From the NCBI RefSeq assembly GCF_001436225.1, contig NZ_AYYO01000027.1:1-50996 (forward strand): 50,996 bases of DNA. Direction: 5' to 3'. The position numbers were made by a program, and so were the translations under genes. The notes beneath the pieces were generated by a model. That model saw nothing but the letters and a program-made list of their open reading frames with translations, was not told the origin of the DNA and ran no database searches. Below, piece by piece: positions 24,295 through 31,807 of the stretch (its first letter is position 1; every line of letters starts with the position of its first letter). The stretch is from Lacticaseibacillus sharpeae JCM 1186 = DSM 20505. Lineage in GTDB: Bacteria > Bacillota > Bacilli > Lactobacillales > Lactobacillaceae.

Positions 24295-24684
24295 TTACTG
24301 CAGCTTGCCCATCACTTCACTTGGCACCTGCGCCTTGTTCACAGAGTTCGGGCCCTTGATGACACGCTTGGAAGAAACCTCCGCCTTCACAATCGTGCCG
24401 GCAGCCAGCTGCGTCGGGTTAGAGCTTTCGCGGCTTTCCCAGCCCACGTTCAGTTCCTTGCCGTCTTCGGTGATCCACTTGAAGTCGTAGCTGTAGTAGT
24501 ACTGCTGCTGACCATCAACCTTGTAGTCTTCACCCTTGCTGGTCTTGGACTTGTGCTTCGTTGCGTCCTGCACAATCGCGTACGCCGTCGTCCCGTTATA
24601 CGTGCTGTCCCAGTAGGTGTACGCCTTGAACCCCGCGAACGCCACAATCACCAGTGCGATTAGCCAGCCAATAACCTTCTTCAT
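24295..24684 (-). CDS. YxeA-family (DUF1093) secreted or lipid-anchored small protein
   Basis: 129 residues. It starts with a Lys-rich end and one hydrophobic helix (MKKVIGWLIALVIVAFAGFKAY), a signal peptide or membrane anchor without an obvious cleavage site. An extracellular beta-rich domain follows with the YxeA pattern GTTAYAIVQDA, YYYSYDFKWITEDGKELNVGWES and LAAGTIVKAEVSSKRVIKGPNSVNKAQVP. Function unknown; the family is linked to cell-envelope stress in bacilli. Start ATG 24684 has GGAGG 8 nt upstream. Confidence 0.82.
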   Translation of the reverse strand: MKKVIGWLIALVIVAFAGFKAYTYWDSTYNGTTAYAIVQDATKHKSKTSKGEDYKVDGQQQYYYSYDFKWITEDGKELNVGWESRESSNPTQLAAGTIVKAEVSSKRVIKGPNSVNKAQVPSEVMGKLQ

Positions 24685-24789
24685 TGCTATTACCTCCATG
24701 CCCAAATAATTTCGGTGTGTTATTCAATAACCATAGATTAGCATTTTGCCCAGGGGTTTAGCAATCAGACCAAAGGCTTATCTATGTGC

Positions 24790-24835
24790 AAAAATGGACC
24801 CGGGGTGTCCACCACTGCGTACACCCTGAGTCCAT
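24790..24835 (-). terminator. Terminator behind the aldose epimerase-like gene
   Basis: Imperfect stem of about 13 bp between 24794-24808 and 24821-24835, followed on the minus strand by five T. Confidence 0.75.
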
Positions 24836-24849
24836 TCATCAATATCTAC

Positions 24850-25728
24850 TTAGTTGAGCGTTGCCGTGTAGCCGAACGTAGCACTCGCGTTCGCCGCCAA
24901 GGTCGTGTTGCCGGCCTTCTTGAACCAGTCCGTTGGCGCATCTGCGGCCTGATCAGGCAGACCGTTGAATGGTTCGACACAAACGAACGGTGCGTTCTTG
25001 TGTTCAGGACTCCACAGCGTCAGGTATGGGAAGTCTTGCAGGCTGAGTTCAACACTGTAGCTACCATCGTTTGCGGCCAACGTTGCGCTGGTTGCTTCAG
25101 GGGCGTTGATGATAATCAGGCCGTCATCGAGCAGTTCGTGGCTGAGGGGCACGGTGTTACCCTTGGCTTCGGTGAATGGTTCAACTGCACCGTTGCGGAA
25201 TGGCACGGGTCCGATACCGAACTTGGTCAGTGGCGTCTTGGCGCCGTTCACGGTGACCGTGTAGTTCTCCAGTGGCTGGCTGAGTGCGAAACCTGGGTGG
25301 GAACCAAGGGCAAATGGCATTGGCTTGTCGTCCCCGTTAGCCACGGTGTAGCTCACTTCCAGGCCACTAGCGGTGAGCGTGTAGGTCACGGACAGCGCGT
25401 AGGCGAATGGGTAGGACGCTTCCGTTTCGCCGTTTGCGTGCTGGGTCAAGGTCACAGAGTTCGTGCCTTCCTTAGTCACGGAACTGAACTCGTAGTCACG
25501 TGCAAACCCGTGCTGCTTCATGCCAAACTTGTCGCCGGCCAGCGTGTACTGGTCGTTGTTCGACTTACCAATTGATGGGAACAGAATTGGTGCGTGGCGG
25601 CCCCAGTACTTGCCCTCGGTGTCGTTCCAGATGTATTGGCGCCCGTCCGCCTTACGCGTCAGGGTTGTCAGTTCCGCCCCCAGCCGGTTAATCTCGGCGC
25701 TGAACTGGTCGTTCTCAATCGTAATCAT
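24850..25728 (-). CDS. Aldose 1-epimerase family protein, LacX-like
   Basis: About 292 residues of the LacX/YihR-like branch of the mutarotase superfamily. Recognised by ITIENDQFSAEINRLGAELTTL, WGRHAPILFPSIGK, KQHGFARDYEF and FALGSHPGFAL. Family members carry His and Glu in equivalent positions, here in GSHPGF and CVEPFNG. In some lactic acid bacteria LacX is encoded with the lac genes; here it stands alone 5 kb away. ATG 25728 has GAGGA rather far upstream (14 nt); a TTG two codons earlier would be better spaced and may be the true start. A longer reading to 25806 is unlikely. Confidence 0.88.
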   Translation of the reverse strand: MITIENDQFSAEINRLGAELTTLTRKADGRQYIWNDTEGKYWGRHAPILFPSIGKSNNDQYTLAGDKFGMKQHGFARDYEFSSVTKEGTNSVTLTQHANGETEASYPFAYALSVTYTLTASGLEVSYTVANGDDKPMPFALGSHPGFALSQPLENYTVTVNGAKTPLTKFGIGPVPFRNGAVEPFTEAKGNTVPLSHELLDDGLIIINAPEATSATLAANDGSYSVELSLQDFPYLTLWSPEHKNAPFVCVEPFNGLPDQAADAPTDWFKKAGNTTLAANASATFGYTATLN

Positions 25729-26007
25729 GCTCAAAATGTGTTCCTCTTTCCCCGCGCCGTGAATGCTCGACCATGAACCACGGCACAAAATTTTATCCGC
25801 TTTCATTGTATCGTATTTGGCTGGAAATGTTTACATTTTTTCGTAAAATAAACAAAAGTGAACAGAGACAACCACGAAAATCGTCACGTGGCCGTATCTG
25901 TTCACAATCCGGACCTAGTTTCTGCCCACACGGTAGAACCGATAGTAATTGTAGCTACCATACAACAGCACCAGCAAAATCATTGGGAAGTTAAAAACGA
26001 GGTCTAC

Positions 26008-26289
26008 ATGTACGCCTACGACACCGCCGACGCGCAGCCATTCACGGACACGACCGACGCCATCGCCCACTTCGTCGAAACCCCAACCTGTGTGGGCGCG
26101 TACCTAGACGACCAGGATGTGTTGCACCTCATCGCCCCGTACGGCGTTAGTGACTTGGTTAATTTGCAATGCCGCTTAATTCCGATTTTTAGTGCGCAAA
26201 CGTATAGCGACATTTACCATGACCGCATCGCCAAGAAACAATGGGCAAGTCGGTGGCCGCTGCTACACATCATTGATCCAGAAGCATAA
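26008..26289 (+). CDS. Hypothetical 93-residue protein
   Basis: Soluble, acidic protein with no recognised domain (starts MYAYDTADAQPFTDTTDAI, ends RWPLLHIIDPEA). ATG 26008 has GAGG 5 nt upstream; the frame stays open upstream to 25858 but without a ribosome binding site. Its last 26 codons are repeated at 28414-28496 as a fragment with only one residue changed, so part of this gene has been duplicated. Whether it is translated cannot be decided here. Confidence 0.5.
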   Translation: MYAYDTADAQPFTDTTDAIAHFVETPTCVGAYLDDQDVLHLIAPYGVSDLVNLQCRLIPIFSAQTYSDIYHDRIAKKQWASRWPLLHIIDPEA

Positions 26290-26524
26290 GCGTTACTGTT
26301 AACTACGAATCAACCGCTCGGAGGTTTCGCTTTTTCAACGTGCCGTCATCGCCACATCGTTTTTGCCTCGGTACCTGCGTCAAATTTTCAGCATAGCTAT
26401 TGCCAGCACGCCCTGCGTGGTTCATTATGTATGCAACCCAACTAATCCCCACTAAGGACTGGTGCCCGCCATGTTCATCACCCAAACACTTTTCGAGCTG
26501 AAGAAGATTTCCAAGCCGCTCGTT
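26207..26524 (+). repeat. Segmental duplication, copy 1
   Basis: 318 bp covering the end of the hypothetical gene, the intergenic region and the first 18 codons of the permease gene. It is matched at 28414-28720 with scattered substitutions and an 11-bp difference near 26433. Confidence 0.9.
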
Positions 26525-27721
26525 GTGGCACTATTTGTGTTGCTCGTGGTGACGCTGGCGATTCCGGTGGGGCATGAGTTAACGCAGCCGACTTATGGAC
26601 GGTCATATAACCCAGAAAATAGCATATTACTTAGCACAACTGCTAAAAATTCTGGCAAAGAAGAGTTAAAGCAAGATTTAATGACAAGAATGAGGGTAGA
26701 TCGGACTTTTGCCCTGCATAGGTTAAAAATCGGTGCCATTAAAAGCGGCCTATTACCTTCAGAACTTAAAAAAGAGCGGCGGATTGTTAATTTTTACAAC
26801 AAGGCACTTCCGTTGTTAGCTACAAATAAATTTCAAAAGGTAAATCAGCTATCCTCAGAATTATTAACCTCGCACCCCAATCCAGCCAACTACGAGCTCG
26901 CTATTTGGTTATTGGGTAGCGCAATGACTAGTCACGTCCCATCTGACAAATTATTCCGCACCCAGCAAAGCGCGATATTAAAATACGCGCCGACAAAAAT
27001 CGCCGCAATCAGCGTATACAGCGATGCTTTAAACCTTATTTTACCAACAATAATTGGTTGGGGCGAGTATGACACTCACTCAAAACCACTAGCTGTTACT
27101 ATGGTAATCTGGATTATTGGTATCGTTCTCTGTGCCTCAGTCTTCAGCAACAAACGTAAAACATTTACTGATTCGCTTGCCCGTTTATCCCCGCTCGGTG
27201 ATTCACGTCTTTACGTGTCACGCGCTCTTGCCGCACTTATTGTCTTTGAAGGAATTATACTGCTTGCTTATGCTGCCATCATCTTAGTTACCGCAATGAC
27301 TCCTGGCCACAATTTGGGTGTGTTTAATTTTCCGATTATCATCTTTACAAACGGAGATTTTGCATCCAATCCTCTTATCTTAATACTCGCAAAAGCACTG
27401 ATTTACTACACACTTTGGTTTATTCAGCTAAGCGGACTAACTGTTATCTTGCACCAATTGACAAGAAACCAAATCACAATAGTGTTCTGGCTTGTAATCG
27501 TATCCTTCGCACAGCAGCTCGGAATCCTCGCACTCTTTCCCGCATCAGTTGCCGCATATATTCCAGCACACTTCATTAATTTGCCACAGCTAATACTTCA
27601 CTTTGCGCCATTTGGTTCAGTTGGCATGGTCAATTTTACTGCCGTCACAGTTTTCTGGACTGGAGCGGCCACGATTATAGCTGCTGTAATTAAAGCATTC
27701 CAGCAGAAAAGAGCCTTCTAA
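26471..27721 (+). CDS. ABC-2 type permease-like membrane protein, no ATPase nearby
   Basis: 416 residues from ATG 26471. One N-terminal helix (about 16-36) is followed by a long extracytoplasmic region (about 40-195), then about five to six helices to the end. This layout is shared with the permease at 38988-40214, including a similar IPAHFINLPQLIL/LPGHFIDFAAVV segment, so both are probably of the BcrB/ABC-2 group. No ABC ATPase is adjacent. AGGA lies 12 nt before ATG, and a GTG at 26462 is too close, so the start is uncertain. From about 26,600 on the DNA is clearly more AT-rich than the surroundings, suggesting acquisition. Confidence 0.65.
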   Translation: MFITQTLFELKKISKPLVVALFVLLVVTLAIPVGHELTQPTYGRSYNPENSILLSTTAKNSGKEELKQDLMTRMRVDRTFALHRLKIGAIKSGLLPSELKKERRIVNFYNKALPLLATNKFQKVNQLSSELLTSHPNPANYELAIWLLGSAMTSHVPSDKLFRTQQSAILKYAPTKIAAISVYSDALNLILPTIIGWGEYDTHSKPLAVTMVIWIIGIVLCASVFSNKRKTFTDSLARLSPLGDSRLYVSRALAALIVFEGIILLAYAAIILVTAMTPGHNLGVFNFPIIIFTNGDFASNPLILILAKALIYYTLWFIQLSGLTVILHQLTRNQITIVFWLVIVSFAQQLGILALFPASVAAYIPAHFINLPQLILHFAPFGSVGMVNFTAVTVFWTGAATIIAAVIKAFQQKRAF

Positions 27722-27738
27722 GCAGAAGACTCTTTTCT
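27705..27738. terminator. Bidirectional terminator
   Basis: AGAAAAGAGCCTTCT pairs with AGAAGACTCTTTTCT with one mismatch; it overlaps the end of the permease gene. Confidence 0.8.
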
Positions 27739-27759
27739 ATATACCGCGCCATTTGTCAG

Positions 27760-28041
27760 TTATAGATAGTAAGCAGCTGAACGTTCAACACCATCAACTT
27801 CGTAAACATAGTATTTCCCGTCAAGCTTACCAGGAACAAGCGAAAGCGTGCTTTGATACGTTATTTCAACTGTACCACTAAGGCTTGGCCCTTGATCAAC
27901 AATGGCAATCTTGGAAAATGCCACAGCCTTCAACGCCGTAACATTGCTGATCCCAGTTCCCGTCGCCGCACCCACTGTAACTGAGGCGCTGGACATTGCG
28001 ACGGAGAATACAGCTAAAGCAGTAAATAGAATCTTCTTCAT
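27760..28041 (-). CDS. Small secreted protein, unknown
   Basis: 93 residues with a clear signal peptide (MKKILFTALAVFSVAMSSASVTVGAA, cleavage likely after VGAA). The mature part of about 65 residues contains VEITYQSTLSLVPGKLDGKYYVYEVDGVERSAAYYL. No cysteine, no lipobox, no sorting signal, so probably released. AAGGAGGG lies 9 nt before ATG. No homologue recognised. It sits in the AT-richer, rearranged patch next to the orphan permease, convergent with it. Confidence 0.7.
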   Translation of the reverse strand: MKKILFTALAVFSVAMSSASVTVGAATGTGISNVTALKAVAFSKIAIVDQGPSLSGTVEITYQSTLSLVPGKLDGKYYVYEVDGVERSAAYYL

Positions 28042-28367
28042 AAGGATTCCCTCCTTTTTGACGTTCAGTGTCTGGCAACAATGCGCTTCGGGCTTATTAC
28101 TTATCCTTTATTTATAGAATACAAGATTGCTTAACCCCCCCGTCAAGGATTTTTCATAAATAAATTAATCTTTTCGATATAAGCAAACGATTAATGTGGC
28201 ATAACTTAAGCGTTGCTCACTACTTAGTATGTCTTTATACGCTTACACAGTTTTATATCAATACCAAGTTGTACCTCAGTTACTAATGGCATTTGTCCAC
28301 CTTGTTGAAAAATCTACGTGTATTGGTGCTTTTACCTATTTCCGCTGAACGTTTGCCCATACTTCTC
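28042..28367. other. Gene-free AT-rich stretch
   Basis: About 325 bp with no convincing reading frame on either strand. It should contain the promoter of the small secreted protein gene (AT-rich 28090-28130), but no clear hexamer pair can be fixed. Confidence 0.5.
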
Positions 28368-28411
28368 ATTCCGGTTGTTGATTGGTTGCTGAACAAGAAT
28401 TAACTTACCAT
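28368..28411 (+). pseudogene. 3' fragment of a DUF4143-type ATPase gene
   Basis: 44 bp matching 29969-30013, the last 12 codons and stop of the intact ATPase gene plus 9 bp beyond, with one base lost. The preceding sequence is unrelated, so a second ATPase copy once stood here or its tail was copied by recombination. Confidence 0.8.
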
Positions 28412-28413
28412 TG

Positions 28414-28720
28414 GCGACATTTACCATGACCGCATCGCCAAGAAACAATGGGCAAGTCGGTGGCCGCTGCTACACATCATTGAGCCAGAAGCATAAGCGT
28501 TACTGTTAACTACGAATCAACCGCTCGGAGGTTCCGACTTTTCAACGTGCCGTCATCGCCACATCGTTTTTGCTCCGTTACCTGCACCAAATTTTCAGCA
28601 TAGCTATTGCCAGCGCGCCCTGCGTGGTTCATTATGTATGATCCCCACTAAGGACTGGTGCCCGCCATGTTCATCACCCAAACACTTTTCGAGCTGAAGA
28701 AGATTTCCAAACCACTCGTT
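28414..28720 (+). repeat. Segmental duplication, copy 2
   Basis: 307-bp second copy of 26207-26524. It contains the last 26 codons of the hypothetical gene (28414-28496) and the first 18 codons of the permease gene (28667-28720). It stops exactly where a 28-bp palindrome begins. Confidence 0.9.
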
Positions 28721-28786
28721 ACACATTTGAAGTGTACTTCAAATGTGTATGGAATCACCCCTATTTTTGAACTATACTTCAGATAA
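28667..28786 (+). pseudogene. 5' fragment of the permease gene
   Basis: ATG 28667 opens the same 18 residues as the intact permease (MFITQTLFELKKISKPLV, silent differences only). It then runs into unrelated sequence for 21 codons and stops at 28784-28786. Confidence 0.75.
28721..28748. repeat. 28-bp perfect palindrome in front of the ATPase gene
   Basis: Arms of 13 bp, ACACATTTGAAGT (28721-28733) and ACTTCAAATGTGT (28736-28748), with a GT centre. There is no T run, so an operator or cruciform is more likely than a terminator. A related half, ACTATACTTCAGA, follows at 28771-28783. Confidence 0.8.
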
Positions 28787-28807
28787 TGAAAATAATTGGA
28801 GGCCGCC

Positions 28808-30004
28808 ATGATGATCGAACGCACGAAATATTTAAACCAACTAATCCAGTTTCAGGACAACGACTTAATCAAGGTTATCACTGGAGTACGCCGCTCCGGC
28901 AAATCGGTACTGCTCGAACAGTATCGCGACCATCTGCTGACTAGCGGTGTAAACCAAACGGACATAATCCACCTAAACTTTGAGGATTTCGACCTGCAAA
29001 CCATTCGTACCGAAGATCAGCTACACACTTTGCTCGCCAGCAAATTGGTTCACAATCGGCAACAGTACTTGCTCCTGGACGAGATTCAACAGATTAACGG
29101 TTGGCAACGCGTGATTAATGGTGTTCGTGTGTCCTTTAACTGCAATATCGTAGTCACCGGATCCAATGCCAGTCTGCTTTCAGGCGAACTAGCCACGCTT
29201 ATTAGTGGCCGATACGTGCGTATTAACGTATTTCCTTTTTCATTCGCCGAATTTCTCGCGGCTAAGAATATTGACCCGAATTCACGTGCTGTCGATCAAG
29301 CATTCATCGAATACGAAAAATTTGGTGGCTTTCCAGCGGTAACGATGGCTCAGTCACCGCTGAAGGAATCAATTATCAGCGGAATTTATGATTCAATCAT
29401 ACTTAAAGATGTTGCACAGCGAGGCAGCATCCGTGATGTGGGTATTCTGCGCGCACTCATCAGTTATCTGGCGGATAACGTGGGACAGCTGGTGAATACA
29501 AACAAAATTGTAGGTACACTGAATAGTGCTGGTTTTTCGACTAACGCACACACACTTGATCGCTATCTAATTCTGTTGCAAAATGCGTTCTTGTTCTACC
29601 GTGCCCAACAATACGACATTCGTGGTCGCAACTATCTGCGCACCGCCGGCAAGTATTTCATCGTTGATAATGGTTTGCGTTACAACGCTGTCGGTTATCG
29701 CGCTGGCAACATGGGCAAACAACTCGAGAACATCGTCTATATCGAACTACTACGGCGCGGGTACAGTGTGGACATCGGCAAACTGGACAGCACCGAAATT
29801 GACTTTATCGCCAAACGCCACGATGAATACCTCTACATCCAGGTCACTTACACCGTGCCAGAAAATGGGCACGAGACCGACAACCTGCTCCACATTCCCG
29901 ACAATTATAAAAAAGTTCTCATCACTCAGCATCCATACGAGCTCAATGAGATTGATGGCATCCCGGTAATTCCGGTTGTTGATTGGTTGCTGAACAAGAA
30001 TTAA
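28808..30004 (+). CDS. AAA ATPase with DUF4143-type C-terminal domain
   Basis: 398 residues. The N-terminal P-loop ATPase has Walker A GVRRSGKS at 26-33, Walker B LLLDEIQ and sensor VTGSNASLL. The middle region KDVAQRGSIRDVGILRALISYLADNVGQLVNTNKI is a winged-helix-like part. The C-terminal DUF4143-like domain (LENIVYIELLRRGYSVDIGKLDSTEIDFIAKR) resembles a restriction-endonuclease fold with a ...EIDFIA... core. The function of this widespread family is not established. GGAGG precedes two consecutive ATG codons; either may be the start. It follows the 28-bp palindrome and is flanked by 44-45-bp direct repeats, suggesting a mobile or duplicated block. Confidence 0.88.
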   Translation: MMIERTKYLNQLIQFQDNDLIKVITGVRRSGKSVLLEQYRDHLLTSGVNQTDIIHLNFEDFDLQTIRTEDQLHTLLASKLVHNRQQYLLLDEIQQINGWQRVINGVRVSFNCNIVVTGSNASLLSGELATLISGRYVRINVFPFSFAEFLAAKNIDPNSRAVDQAFIEYEKFGGFPAVTMAQSPLKESIISGIYDSIILKDVAQRGSIRDVGILRALISYLADNVGQLVNTNKIVGTLNSAGFSTNAHTLDRYLILLQNAFLFYRAQQYDIRGRNYLRTAGKYFIVDNGLRYNAVGYRAGNMGKQLENIVYIELLRRGYSVDIGKLDSTEIDFIAKRHDEYLYIQVTYTVPENGHETDNLLHIPDNYKKVLITQHPYELNEIDGIPVIPVVDWLLNKN

Positions 30005-30013
30005 ACTTACCAT
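29969..30013 (+). repeat. Direct repeat at the right end of the ATPase block
   Basis: Matches 28368-28411. Together the two copies bracket the segment 28412-29968, as expected from unequal recombination between tandem copies. Confidence 0.8.
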
Positions 30014-30051
30014 AATCACCCGGACACATCCGTCCAGAAAGTTGGTTCACT

Positions 30052-30894
30052 ATGAGTATCATCACCGATCCATTCACCCTTCCAAACGGCGTCAAGATTC
30101 CGCAAGTCGGATTCGGCACTTGGCAGATTCCTGCTGGCGACGTTGCCTACACCTCCGTCGCTAACGCCTTGAAGGCAGGTTATCGCCATATCGACACAGC
30201 GACCGCTTACCGTAATGAAGCAAGTGTCGGTGCAGCAATTCGCGACTCCGGCATTGCGCGTGACCAAATTTTCGTCACCAGTAAGCTCCCCGCAGAAGCG
30301 AAAACGTACGCGGATGCGGCTAAGGCCATCGACGAATCGCTCACTAAACTCGACCTCGGCTACATTGACCTCTACCTCATCCACGCCCCATGGCCATGGG
30401 CCGAACTGGGTGCCGACTACAAAGAAGGCAACGCCGAAGCTTGGCGTGCCATGGAAGACGCCTATGACGCCGGCAAGTTCCGCGCCATCGGAATCTCCAA
30501 CTTCAACGTGGCCGACCAGGAATACTTGTACGCCCACAGCCGCATCACGCCAATGGCCCTGCAGCTGCAGTTCTACATCGGCTACCGCGAAGCTGCCAAC
30601 GTTGACTGCGCCCGCGCCCACGGTCTGCTCGTCGAAGGCTTCTCACCACTCGCAACTGGCTTCCTCTTTGGCAACCAGGACGTCGCCGCCATCGCTGGAC
30701 ACTACGACGTCACCGTCGCCCAGCTCGCGATTCGCTACGTCCTGCAAAACGGGATTGTGCCGCTGCCAAAAGCAATCGGTGCAGATCACGTGGTGGAAAA
30801 CACCAAGCTCGACTTCATCATCAGTCCAGCCGACATGGCGGCACTGAACGCCATGAACGATACGGCACCCGGTGAAGACCACAACGAATACTAA
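30052..30894 (+). CDS. Aldo/keto reductase
   Basis: NADPH-dependent carbonyl reductase of 280 residues with a TIM-barrel fold. The catalytic tetrad is complete: Asp48 and Tyr53 in DTATAYRNE, Lys78 in TSKL and His111 in LIHAPWPW. The cofactor loop VPLPKAI follows near residue 245. It resembles YvgN/2,5-diketo-gluconate reductase-like enzymes; the substrate cannot be told from sequence. The ribosome binding site is weak (GAAAG). Codon use is strongly C-biased like the core genes, in contrast with the patch just upstream. Monocistronic with its own terminator. Confidence 0.92.
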   Translation: MSIITDPFTLPNGVKIPQVGFGTWQIPAGDVAYTSVANALKAGYRHIDTATAYRNEASVGAAIRDSGIARDQIFVTSKLPAEAKTYADAAKAIDESLTKLDLGYIDLYLIHAPWPWAELGADYKEGNAEAWRAMEDAYDAGKFRAIGISNFNVADQEYLYAHSRITPMALQLQFYIGYREAANVDCARAHGLLVEGFSPLATGFLFGNQDVAAIAGHYDVTVAQLAIRYVLQNGIVPLPKAIGADHVVENTKLDFIISPADMAALNAMNDTAPGEDHNEY

Positions 30895-30900
30895 GAACGC

Positions 30901-30945
30901 AAACAGGCCGCAACTCTGCATACGCGCAGAATGGCGGCCTGTTTT
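30901..30945 (+). terminator. Terminator behind the aldo/keto reductase gene
   Basis: AAACAGGCCGC (30901-30911) pairs with GCGGCCTGTTT (30934-30944), T tract follows. Confidence 0.85.
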
Positions 30946-31040
30946 GATACATTTTCATAATCGTGCTGTGCTTAGTATTGCTCAGCTTTTCTTCCGGGCA
31001 AGACCGAATCTCCCATTGACGCCATCCAGCCAACAAGTGC

Positions 31041-31061
31041 ATGATTAACCTGGCTAATCAT
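31041..31061. promoter_or_regulatory. Dyad in front of the cassette B regulator gene
   Basis: ATGATTA (31041-31047) and TAATCAT (31055-31061) form perfect 7-bp arms 21 nt before the ATG. It could be an operator close to the transcription start; unproven. Confidence 0.35.
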
Positions 31062-31081
31062 ACATAAAAGAAGGTGTCACC

Positions 31082-31807
31082 ATGCACATCGCCATTGTCG
31101 AGGATGACGCCGCAACTCGCGCCACAACAACCGCCCTCCTCACCGCTTACCAAACTGAACATAACCAGGAACTAACGTGGACGAACTTCGAATCTGCCGA
31201 GGCCCTCCTGTTTGCCCTGCCAGACACCGCCTTCGACTTCCTGCTGCTGGACATCCGCCTTACCGGACGCGACGGCATGACGCTGGCCAAGAGCATCCGG
31301 GCGCGGGACGCCAACATCGCCATCGCTTTCCTCAGTAACTATGAACAGTACGTGTTCGATGGGTACGACGTCGACGCGCTTGCCTACATCATGAAGCCGC
31401 TGACGGCCCCGAAACTGGCAGGTTTGCTGTCGAAGGCGGAGTCCCGCATGCAACCCGAAGCCATCATGCTCAGTATTCACGGCAACCTGCAGCGCGTGTA
31501 CCTCTATGACATTCGCTACGTGGAAGCCAGTGGCCACTACCTCACCGTGCACACCCAAACTGATGATTTAACGTTCAAGGACACGCTGGACCACCTGCAA
31601 GAACAGCTGACGGGCGCGAGCTTTGTTCGCGTCCACCGGGCATTCATCGCCAACCTGAATTTCGTCAGCTCACTGGAAAATAGCGACTTGTTGCTCAGCG
31701 ACGGCACCAGCATCCCCGTCGCCCGTGGCAAACGCACCACTCTCAAAGCGCAGCTGCTGCAGCACTACCGCAGCTTGAGCCAAGACGGGGGTGGCAGTCA
31801 TGCTTAG
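31082..31807 (+). CDS. LytTR response regulator (cassette B)
   Basis: 241 residues, clear paralogue of the regulator at 8357-9058. Receiver domain with Asp57 in LLLDIRLTGRDGMTLA and the shared AFLSNYEQYVFDGYDVDALAYIMKPLT; LytTR domain from about 133 with FVRVHRAFIANLNFV and PVARGKR. GAAGG lies before ATG. It heads the second RR-HK-ABC-ABC cassette and overlaps the kinase gene by 8 nt. The strongest conservation between the two regulators is in the receiver output face, so cross-talk between the two systems is possible. Confidence 0.92.
   Translation: MHIAIVEDDAATRATTTALLTAYQTEHNQELTWTNFESAEALLFALPDTAFDFLLLDIRLTGRDGMTLAKSIRARDANIAIAFLSNYEQYVFDGYDVDALAYIMKPLTAPKLAGLLSKAESRMQPEAIMLSIHGNLQRVYLYDIRYVEASGHYLTVHTQTDDLTFKDTLDHLQEQLTGASFVRVHRAFIANLNFVSSLENSDLLLSDGTSIPVARGKRTTLKAQLLQHYRSLSQDGGGSHA

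Noticed and set aside
25840-25860. cre-like TGTAAACATTT sequence before the LacX-like gene
   Set aside because: The central CG and one half of the cre consensus are missing.
25858-26007. N-terminal extension of the hypothetical gene at 26008
   Set aside because: Open frame but no ribosome binding site at the GTG, while 26008 has GAGG in front.
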